Position numbers and translations under genes: made by a program. The notes below the pieces were generated by a model, which had not been told where the DNA came from, ran no database searches, and saw only the letters and a list, made by a program, of their open reading frames with translations. Source: Priapulus caudatus (Eukaryota > Priapulida > Priapulimorpha > Priapulimorphida > Priapulidae). From it: DNA of 41,723 nt. The DNA is taken from assembly GCF_000485595.1 (NCBI RefSeq), contig NW_014577167.1, positions 80,283 through 122,005 of the forward strand. The letters run 5' to 3'. Below, piece by piece: positions 12,201 through 23,900 of the stretch; position 1 is the stretch's first letter, and each line of letters opens with the position of its first letter.

Positions 12201-15200
12201 GGCCTTATTCTAAGTTCTTTTTTGGGCAGTACAAATGAAAACTAGTTGAATTGCACGTGCTTTATTAAATATTATAAAAGGTCTTATATACTTGCATGCT
12301 AACTGTGAAAGAAGATGTTATCAAACTCGTCCTAAGTACCTCACCATGGGCGTCATTCATATTAAATCTTTAAGTACCCACTTGTCATAAAGGAAATTAT
12401 AATCAATAATGCCCAGTTTTACTGCTTGTACTAATTAAACAGCGGTTCATCATATAAATGTGTATTTAAGGCTGCTGTAGGTGGCAGTCAGTAACAGTGC
12501 TTAGAAAGTGTCCAAGTCCTAACTGAGTTCAATTAAACCCGTTATAAAACAACTTCCTTACGTGTCAACCATGTATGTTCTGAAATATTTAGGTACGTGT
12601 GTAGTAGCCTCCCAAACTTGGACCAACTCCGTTGACTTGTGTTTACCGTGGATTGGGAATGCATATGATACTCGTGGCATGTGTAATACAAGGATAAGTG
12701 TGAGGGTGGGTGGGCGCTCACGTATTCTGTTTGCTACGTGGGTGTGTGTATTACGGTGTATGCAGGGACTCCGGTGCATAGTCTCTAGGTGAGGTTGCTC
12801 GAATCGTCTGAATTCACTTTGGCCTTTGCATAATAAGTGAGCGATATTGCGCGGCACCTTGCTTCTGTCTTTGTGGCGTCTACCGTTTATCAAACGCATC
12901 ACTAATATAAAAGTTTTGCATGAGCGTCATATTGTCCTTCCTTATTTATTTGAACGTGTTGTGTAAATGTGATTTTTTATGTGTTTTGTTGTTGTGTCTA
13001 ACTCTGTTGTTCTGTGGCGTCTGTTGCTTTCTCGTGTTTTTTTAAAGAATTAACATTTTGTCTCGATATTTCGATGGTTCATCGTGGTTAATGTTTTGAA
13101 TATAATGAAATTGGAACTTGTTGAATTTTGTACAAATTTTTCGAGATAACATCTGCTGGTTTTTTATGTAGTCATGCTATCATCAAGTGAGGCATTATAT
13201 GTGCTTTCAAATTCTTTAGCGTAAATAGATGCACTAAAAAACGTTTTCGTGTAATTTTATGCCCACATAAAGCAAGGTGATGGAATTAGGTTCCAAAACT
13301 CGGTGGTAAGAGAAGCTGTCATGCGGACTTCCGTTAGCTGTTTTTTTTCATGATCTAGATAGTTTAATTCGTATCGATAAACGTGCGTAGCCGCCATCTT
13401 TGGAAGCATGTTGCGTGCAATGGATTCCAGCGACAATGCTGAAACTCATGCTGAGACAATTTCCTTTCAAAGATGCGTGCCTGTGAAGAGTTGTCCCTGC
13501 AGTGTTGTGGATGTAATGTGACGTCGTCATTTATCGTCTGCAGCCCTCCAGGAATTGATCAGACCCCACAAGCGTGGTGGTTGGATATCACGTCACCATG
13601 GCAACATATGCGAGCGTCTGCTGACGTTAAGCCTCGCTTGCATATTTGCCGACGTCGTGGCATTCAGCTGCTTTTAATTGCGCCATTTGTTAAAGTTTGA
13701 TAGTTACATTCGTTTCCGAATACCGTCTCATCAAGGTTATTATTATTCACACGGAAATGATCTTTTTACCTATAATAAGACTGTAAATGTTCCTCCAAGT
13801 TTAGCTTGGTTGAATTTCTTTACATGTCTCTAAAAGAATAATGGTACATAATAGCACCCTGGTACATCTCATAACATGTTAAAGATGTGCAAGAAATCTG
13901 AGCAGTAAAGTACTAAAGCTTAAATATAATTGAATTAAAATTGCAGGCTTTATTAACATTCCTCCCCTACCAGCTATTTACATGGCAACAATACGTGGTA
14001 GCTAGGTAGGTGCTGTACATTTAGTGTAGAAAAGTAATTTTTACACTAGCATTTAATTTTGGTAACAGCAACAGAAATAGGTAGACATCATATGCCTTGC
14101 TTTATGAGTGGATATATAATATAGGACACGTATGTACATAGATATATATATTATATATGTATATGTGTGTGTGTATATATATATATATATGTATGTATAT
14201 ATATATAATATTATCATGGATATTTAAACAATGAGTGGTGACAAGGTTTAATACATACGTGCTAATAACTGGTGATAGAACTTGCATCAACTAATATAAT
14301 TTTCACTTATCTTGCTGTAATTTGGGCTATGCCATGGAGTCAAGCGAGCATGATTGATCAGAGACCCTTTCCCTTGTTGCTGTGGGCTCTAATAATTGCC
14401 TCTCTTCGTTGATGCAATTCTACTCGCCATTGGCTTTGAGCAGCTCCCTCTGTGTGCAGTATCTGTAACTTTCCAGTATTTCCACTCTGCAGATTACTTA
14501 CACGATCGTGTGGACGCGACAAGGCGCAGCGCTGCCTGGTGGCGCTACGGATAGGAATGGCGTCTTGACAATCCCGAATGTGCGACAAGAGGACAGCGGC
14601 ACTTACATCTGTACAGGCTCGAACCTGTTTGCAACTGCTGAGGACCGAGCGACTTTGTCCATCACATGTGAGCTTACCGCCCTAATAGGGGAGGGAAAAT
14701 AATATTGACGAGGTCGTATAATAATGTGGGTCACCAAAACATTGAGCAGTTGGTTCTTCTCCTTATTGTTCCCCTGGAAGAGGGCTGTCAGACTCTAAAC
14801 GACAAGACCTGCATTCCTGCAACGTTTTGGTCGCGCTCTCTCTCTTCTCTCTTGCTGCTTCTTCCTGGAATCGCGTATGCATTGGTTGATTGCCACACAG
14901 TATCGCGTCTACGGTCGGGACAGCGATGACGTGTAACTTACTGCACATTCTGTGTGTGTATGTGCTTTTTAACGGGACAGAGATGACGTGTCAATTACTG
15001 CACATTCTGTGGGTGTGTGCTTTTTATTGGGACAGCGATGACGTGTCACTTACTGCGTATTGTGTGTGTGTGTGCTTTTTAACGGGACAGCGATGACGTG
15101 TCACTTACTGCGTATTGTGTGTGTGTGTGTGCTTTTTATCGCGACAGCGATGACGTGTCACTTACTGCGCATTGTGTGTGTGTGCTTTTTATCGGGACAG

Positions 15201-18200
15201 CATCCGCTCTGCAAGCACCAAGCGTCAGGATCGAGCCAAGGTTCCAGACGGTGAACGCGGGCGATCCCGTCGAGTTCCAGTGCATAGCCGAGGGATCTCC
15301 GCAGCCAACGCTTGAGGTGAGAGGTCAAGCCGTACTGTTGCCGTGTCTCCCGCAGGTTGTGCAGTCAGTCTGTAGCCAAATAGTTGCAATTGTCTCCTTG
15401 ATGTGATCCTAGAGGTGAAGATGGACATTTGTTTAGCAGTGCTACCGGATGGGGGGTTTATTGATGTAAGCCTATATATAGTATTGACAGTAGCAGTAGC
15501 AGTAGCACATCTTGGTAGTTTTATACATACAGGACTGTGTATAGAATTGAGATCGGTGCCATATACTTGTGGGTGTGCGTGGCAGAAATAACAGTGGCGC
15601 CTATTGCTGGTGTTACGGCTGCATAACGTGTGAATTTTACGCTCTCGTCACCTATTTTTGTTTAAATAGTTGGTTTTGTAGAAAGAGGAATGTGTGTGGC
15701 AATGCGAATGGTTTTACCTATTGTACATGGCTTATTGAGTGTTTCTGGTAACACGAGATGTGCTGTGTTCACAGTGGACTGGAGGTAGGAACAAGGAGTT
15801 GAACCCGGAATCGTCGTTCGTGAATGGTGTGTTCCGCATCCCGCGCGCACGAGCCGAGGACGAGGCTACCTACTACTGCAAGGGAACGAACCCAGCCGGC
15901 AGCAGCGACGTACGAACAGTGCTGTTCGTCAAGCACGGTGAGTCGACGCGTAACAGTTGAACGTGCTTCTCGTCAAGCACGGTGAGTCGACGCGTAACAG
16001 TTGAACGTGCTTCTCGTCAAGCACGGTGAGTCGACGCGTAACAGTTGAACGTGCTTCTCATCAAGCACGGTGAGTTAACGCGTAACAGTTGAACGTGCTT
16101 CTCGTCACCAGCTCAAATGACTACGTGCTTGTAGACGTGCCCGGACATGTAGGATGGAATTTTTAAGCATATGGGCTACTGTGCACACTGGATATCTGGA
16201 TATATGAGATTACAGGTGTATGGGTGTAGGGGCAGGGTTAGCAGTTGCTCACACTGGACAAGCCTCTCCTGAACAACCGTCTCATTTTGCACGTACTGCC
16301 CAAAGGATGTTATTCTTGGTAGAGTCTGAAATACTGAGCTGGTCATCAGTGCCTTTGCATCAATAGTGACACGATGGAAGATGGTTATTGCAGTGCACGT
16401 GTACTAAATTTTATGCTATTTTCAGTCTATCATAATGTGAACTTTCGACCTGTTTTGGTGTGCTATAAGAAGCTCTATTAGTAGACATGTATGGACGTGG
16501 GAGACGAACATGTTTGACCATAAGGGTAGACATGTCTGTACATAGAATGGACATATTCGATTATAGGGGTAGACATGTCTGAGCATGGGGGATGTGCATG
16601 TTTGACTCTAGGGCTAGACATATCTAGGCATGTGGGATAGTCATGTCTAGCAATAGGGAAGTAAAATTTTGCAGGGGTGTTGAGGGTCGTGAGCGGGCGA
16701 AGGTGATCGTGTTTGCTTTTGTCTCTTCAGAGGTTGGCGTGCCAGTTGTAACTACAAACGTGCAAACCGTGGAAGTGATGGTAGGAGGAACTGCTGTATT
16801 CAATTGTGAGGCATCTGGTGACCCCACACCAGTGATCAGGTCAGACACCTTAGGCCACGTTGGTTCACGCTTTCCCATACATAATTTGTGTGTCTGTGGA
16901 AACCAGGCCATTCTCAGAGTAATCCAGATACTAGGATTAAACTTAGAACTTCTTAAGCTAATAATTGTCAGAAATATATACCATCTTTACAGCTAACGTT
17001 GATGAATCAGAACTTGTCATTTAATGTTGTCATAAGGTCGTCAATTTAATGGAACAGTATAGACTGTGTCTATTTTGTATGATAGCAAAGTTTAGACAAT
17101 TCCGAAGGCATTTCATAAAACCAGACGAACAGTGTACCAAATTAGTGGAGCGCTAGTCTTGATGTACCATCAGAATCCATGCTGACTAGAGATTGTTCAT
17201 GATAATGCATTTGTTACTGACAAATGCCTTACATGGTTGGGAACAGATTTAATAGGATATAGCTTGTTTCATGCAGTTGGTCGAGAGAAGGCACGAGGGG
17301 AGGTCTCCCTCGGGCTAATAGCGTTAGCAGAGGCACACTCACCATGCCGAATGTGCAACGATCTCACGAAGGCGTGTATGTGTGCTCGGCCACCAATTCG
17401 GCTGGAACAACAGACTCTAGAGTGACCCTTACCGTCGGTGAGTGCACGTTACAGTGTCACCTTGAGGGGGCATGACTTCGGTGACACTCCCTTGACATCT
17501 ATACTTTCATCACTTTTATTTTAGCTAACTGTGTGAAGTTCTTACTGGCGATGGTGTTGGTGGTGATTGTGTAATGCTTAAAGATAATACCCATATGCAT
17601 GGTTGCTATGCATGTTAGCTGTTGAATATTTAATTCAATGATGCCATGTCTTTTTTCCCTTTTCTCTGGAATAATTTGCTTGCATGGGTGTGTGACGGTT
17701 TGTGCTATTAGCAAACAACATTTTCTTATTGATCCTGCATGATTGGTATCACCAACGATGATGTTCTTACCCGTAACCTGATTGACTACCACATGAACTA
17801 AAAGCACTCGGATTAGCCTGGTGTAGTGGTGAGCTTCCACTGATAGACCAGCTAACGAGCCAACCTAAGACGTGTGACTTCTTCTCTCCTTGTCCTGATG
17901 GCTATAAGTGCAGCATGGGTATTGCATTCGCGCCCATCTGCTGTCCGCATAACGGTACTATGGCTTATTGTTTTACCAAAAATACATCAATACTATAAAT
18001 ATTATTATATAGACTCTATATAGTATTACTATATAGTACTGACATGTATTTTTGCGTTTGCTAATGCTATGTTGTTGCGATACGTCTGTCATCCAACTAT
18101 TTGATTGAATTGCTATATAAACTAACTGGTTCTGATTAGTTAGGAAACACTATCAGTCAGATATTCTTTGGTAAGTTGAAGCACCTGCTATAAGCTGATA

Positions 18201-20896
18201 TTCAAGCACATATGTTTTCTTGTCGAATAATAATTGGAATGACCCACTGCACTGCTGTTTTTGTGTGTTAGTGCATTCACAATTTAGTGGAAAGCAAGTG
18301 TCACGAAATTTTTAGTTTACGTTATTTGTAAAGCCAAGTCGAATGTTGAGGTGGATATTAGAAAATGATTATATCTCATGATAAAAAACGGTGTCATGTG
18401 ATTTTTGTGTATTGCAAATTCAGCTTATGGCAGATATTATTGTAACAATTGATGATGTTGTTAGTATTAGATTGCATGCTACAATACTAATGGAATGTAG
18501 TGTGAAATAATAGTGGTAAGCTGGTATTATAACTATATAGCTGGTTTTGCATAAGAAAAAGGAAGAAGATGCTTGTTCACAACGAGCAGATTTATTCGTG
18601 CATGTCTGTGTATATGTGTAGGAAGGGAAAAGGGGTGGAAGTAGTCAACAAAGAAAAGGTAGGTGCAATTTTAGTGGGCAGTCAGAGCTGCAATGTATCT
18701 GCAGCAGTGCTCCACCTAGAGTCTTCACTGTTTCCACCATCCAATTATGCTGATAGCTTAACAATCTATTTTCAGCACCAGACACGCCCGGCCCACTGAC
18801 CATGGTGCCACCGGAGATTGAGATTGAGCCAGACAGGCAGACAGTGGGCCAGGGAAACACCGGAACGCTGCGTTGCATCGTGCATCGTGGTAATCCTCCA
18901 CCCACCATCACCTGGACTCGTCAGAACGGAGAAATCACAAGCAACCACATAGTACATACAGTTTTCATTGTTCTGTCACCTCCCAACACACCCTCGCGCT
19001 ACGTCTTAAGCGTCAGAATAGGCTCCCGTGATAGTCGCCAGTTTGCAACAGTGTGACATACAATAATTGTCATTTGAGTGTATAAACCTCCAACTCTAGT
19101 AATAGTATCTAGCGTAAACGCAGAGCGGACTGTGGCACAGTCTGCCAGTGTGTTTTCACACACCTTTCATGCGAGTAACAACAGGGAAATACATTGATAG
19201 GGTTATCGTATTGGATCATACTTCATCGCAGCTGTCTTCCATTAGAGGGTGAGCATGAGAAGTACTGTGCAACAGGTTTCATCTAAAATGTGCATGCGTG
19301 CGTACGTACGTGCCTGCGTGCGTGTGTATGTATATATACTATTTTCTGTGTAGATTCAGAATGATGTGTTGAGGATCCAGCATGCGACGGTCGACGATCG
19401 TGGAGTCTACATTTGCACGGCACAGAGTCCTGCCGGCCTCGCTTATGTGTCCGCCGTCGTAGAAGTCGAACGTAGGTACCCGTACTCGTACAGAAGACGC
19501 CTCAGGCGCCTCAGACGCATCCGACGTCACTAAGAAGAAACCCCCCTCTCTGTGTGCGCGCGCGACCAGGGCGAGTGGCGCCCTCACGTGCGCCGTCGCC
19601 CGGCACGTGGTGATGCTCTTGTGTTACCACAAGTGATTGCCGTGGGCGGACGAGAGGCCAGTAAAATTTTGCATTTATCAGAGCCAACAGCACGTGCATT
19701 TTTGTCGGATTGTCGTTGTTTCTATGCAGATATGACTTTATATCTTATCACCGGCTGCACGCTAGCTTTTAATACATGGATTTCTGCACCAGTAGTTCTT
19801 GTGAACATACACTCATGGACAGTAGTTATACTATGGCGCCAGCATGCTAGTGGTGCCACCACTTAGATGTTATTAGTATGTCAATTAGCAGATGCACCTG
19901 AAGCACATAGTTTTAATATAGTCCAAGTAGCAGACACTGTGTAAATGGAATTGTAATAGTGTGTGGTACTTACTATTCACAGTGTGCTGTAAAACTTGAT
20001 CTGTGTATCAGCATGTCACTACAGTAATGAACGATATTAAAAAATAAATGTTTTCTTTCTTTCTTTACATTATTATTATTTTTTCCTACTTTCTCAATTT
20101 ATTTTATTTTTTTTATTTCACCACTTTCTTGAGTGTCACTCGTTCTAGTTTGTCAGTTCTCCAGATCACCGTCCTTCTCTGTTGCGTAACTGTAGACTCT
20201 TTTGTGGGTGTTTGCATGTGTATGACAGCCCTCGATAATTTGCCTTTCTACACTGAGCACAGAGGAAACCGATCGTTCAATGGTACCAAAGTCCTTCCAT
20301 CCACTAGCAAGTGTCAGCCACAGGAGGTGCCTGCTATTGTCGGCACCTGCTGTATAAGCTGTATGCACTCGCTATTTGGTGAGAATGGACTTCGTAAACG
20401 GGCCTCAAGTTTGTTGACGTTAGAAGTGGCCGCTTTGCTGGCCAGTGCTGCATCAAAAACTTGACTGTCGAACAATCTGGATTTTCTCAAGCACATACTG
20501 TGAGCTAAGGGTGATTGCCACGCAGAGCAAGCAAACTATACTACACATTCATTCTCTGTCTCACTCTCACTCTCGTTCTCACTGTCTCTTATCTCACGAT
20601 GGTCACCGAGTTTCCTTGTACGGCGTGTGTCCTTCCCACCTGTGTCATGTATATGCCGATATCGCGCGAGCCGAAGGTGCAAGTGCAATAAAAACTCCGC
20701 CTGGAGCCAGAGGTTTTGCTCAACCGGCTTTGTAAAACTAAACTCGTCACAGTTCATCACACTAGTGTGGAGTTTTGAGCCTTCTGCTACTGGAAACAAG
20801 CTCACGACACCAGGTAAAAACTAGCCGCAAACCTCTGCTATCAAGTCGTCTTGCTTCGCAATAGTGCTTCGTAGGCAGTTGTACCATGTGCATATA

Positions 20897-20940
<44 letters not shown>

Positions 20941-23900
20941 TATTATATATATACACAATATATATATATATGTATATATATATATAATATATAATATATA
21001 TAATATGTTATTACTATCTCGTGCACTTGTTACTCTTTGGCTTCGCTTGGTTTTTGTGCTTACTCTTGTTCTTGACTCTGTCTCTATTCATCACCGTTCA
21101 TTTTTATTTACCTATTTATGTTTTTCTACATTTCTCTTTTTTCGCTGTCTGTCTTTTTTTTATTATGGATTCTTTGATGTTTTTTTTCTGTCATTGCGGG
21201 GGGTTTTGTTTTTTTGCTCTCTGTCTGTTTTTTTTTTGTCTTGGTTCTTTTGTTTTTTTTTGTAACGTCTTCATTTTGTAGTTTTTTGCGTCTTATTCCC
21301 TTGTCGGTTTTCTTGTTCAGTTCGTCTCAGATTTTGTCGGGTTCGTTCTTTTCTGGTTTTTTCCTTTGTCTTTCTCCATTTTCTCTTTCTGTTTCATTAT
21401 AATGGTTGACGTCATACTATTGGTTTTCTCGTTTTTTTCTCACTTTAGTTTTCTTCATCTTCTTGTTGTTCTTTGTCTTTTTTTCATGGTCTCTTCTATC
21501 CAATTTACATGATAAAGAAATTTGATGAGTAAATGGACGTTACTAACGCTTTTCTATTAGTGCCGGTAGAATTATATTATCACTGTCCACTGTCAGCAAT
21601 CTGATCTCACCTTGCGCTCTCTGTCTTACTTCTCTAAGACAGTACCCCCCTGCTGTATTCCAGCACCAAGTGTGCATAATGCCTTCTGGTGGCAACAGTT
21701 GCTTATAACATTCCTGCTCTAGTTAAAATTCATGATCCCTCGCAGCACAATGCTCATTCCCACTCCCCCATCAGGCCACACTGCGGATAGGACATTATGA
21801 GAAAGAGGCTACTGCTTGTGGAAGAATAGGCATGCAAGCTGACTAATAGAGCTTGTCTTGTGTGCACAACCTCTCATGGATGTAATCAACTGCATTTAAA
21901 TTCGATTGGTCATTATGAGTACAAGTCTCAGTGTCTGCGAAATGGTGGCTCTTTATGAATTCCCTGTCAGCTAACAACGAATGTTTGAAGTGAATGGCAA
22001 TGGCAAGGATTTGAGTGAGTTATGACCTAGCTTGTATATGACGTCCAGTTTTCTTGTCACATCCAGTGGTTCAGATAATGCTCTTATTATCTCACTTCCT
22101 CAAATTCGCATCATAGTTTTGCATTAATCGCGCATCCCACTAATTATATGACTGGACACGTTTTATTCTTGTTGCTGATGCAATAGATGATTTCTGGTGG
22201 CTGTGGCATGTTAGTTGCACATGTAATTGTGTCGATCATTGTTTAGAACATGATTTTTAATCGTCTCCATTAACCATACTTTCGGCCTCTTTATGCTCTT
22301 TCCATGTGTGCATTTTAGTTGAGTTTCTTGTCGTCTATGTTGACACACGTGTATACACGTACGGCTGCACAACATACGTATACACATGTACCTACACATA
22401 CCCAAACGTGTGCTCACTCACGCACACACGCCTACGAGCACAAGCACACGCACACATACCAACATGCACACAAACACGTACGTTATGACATGCATGCACG
22501 CACGAACTTACACACATACATACACGTGCTGGCAGTAGCATGCTTATTTAACAAATAGATGTGGAATAGGCTATTGCATGTTGTATTAGTCTTGCTATGT
22601 TTTTGTAGATAGCCACTATCTTTGCCTGGTATTTTGCATTGTGCACTGGTTTACAGTCAATAACTATTGCGATGATTTCAACATAAATATTGCAATAATT
22701 ATCACGAACGGTCACAGGTACTGGCACGCTTCATCAGAGACAGTGCATTGTGGTGTTGTCGTTCATGCTTGCAAGGCTATTGCACCTGGTAATGGCGGTC
22801 TTGCGTGCGTAAAGAAGTATCAAATTGATTAATGCTTTAACCTATGGCAGAGCGTGGCACCAGGGTTGTCTTCTCTTTGGGGGTTGGGAATGAGCAACCC
22901 GCTACCCAGTGACGAGGCAACTCCCATTGACGCACTCATCCACTATAGGTCGAGAACGTCCTGAGCTGGAGATCTTCCCAAGCACCGAGCAGTCGATTTC
23001 AGCCGGGTCTAGTGTCTACTTCCAGTGTAGAGTCACTGGTGGTGAGTATTAGTGCAGGTCAGGCCTGCACACACATACTGCACGCTAATGTGTTTTAACC
23101 AATTGGCATAAAACTGATTGTTTAGTGCAAAAAAAGTAAGCAAAAAATTTCATTATAATAAAGTGTAGTAAACCATTGGCAGTACGCCTACATGACGCAG
23201 CGTTCTCCTCATCCCTATTAAAACTCGTGATTTCCTGCTAGCTTGTGGAGTCGACATCAACTGATCGTATATTTTGGCAGGCATACCGGACCCGGTCGTT
23301 ACCTGGGAACGTGCCGATGGGGAGGAGTTCACCCACAACACGCAGATGTTCGCAGAGAGCGGCGTTCTACAGTTCAACGCGGTCGAGGGATCCGAGCAGG
23401 GAACCTACATCTGCACCGCGTCGAACGATGCGGGCCGTGTCAGCATCACGGCCAGACTGCGGGTTGCAGGTGTGTGCAGGGCTCTCAAGGGGTAGCTTTA
23501 AAAATGAGTGAGATTTATTTTGAATCAGAAACGCTAAGGCCGTAGGCGCGGCAGGCGCGAAGGGGGTGGACGGAGGGAGGGGGTTGTCCCCCCTCCCCCG
23601 ATAGGAATTTTTTTTAAAATGGGGTGCTATTTGATGCCCTCAGCAGCAATCTGAACATGATATTTGTTGCTTATATAAGCAAGAAAAACTGGATTCGTGC
23701 AATTGCGTGAGATTTTCGGGGACTATCGGAAATGTGCGTGGGAGCGTGAGATTGTGCTGAATTGCGTGAGTCTCACGCCAAATGCGTGAGGCTTGTGAGC
23801 CCTGTGTGTGCCACACGAGATGGCAGGCGCAGCAAAGAGATCATGTCATGCGCAAGCGCGCAGCGCCTGTTTTGATCAAATTGTAACTGGTGTAACCAAC

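Larger units (their letters stand above)
19472..22948 (+). other. Intron 15 (3477 bp), rich in simple sequence
   Basis: Holds (TA)n at about 20890-21007, a T-rich strand-asymmetric stretch at about 21010-21500, and an AC-rich stretch at about 22330-22530. No Ig exon pattern was seen. Confidence 0.8.

Noticed and set aside
13011-13036. Similarity to the left-edge satellite (CTGTTGCTTTCTCGT shared)
   Set aside because: Only 15 identical bases in pyrimidine-rich sequence; could be chance.
17499-17840. 113-codon minus-strand frame, first thought a transposon protein fragment
   Set aside because: No motif I can name; no inverted ends or related copy in the window.
20048-20464. 138-codon plus-strand frame with a hydrophobic start
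   Set aside because: The hydrophobic part is translated from T-rich simple sequence; no domain or splice context.
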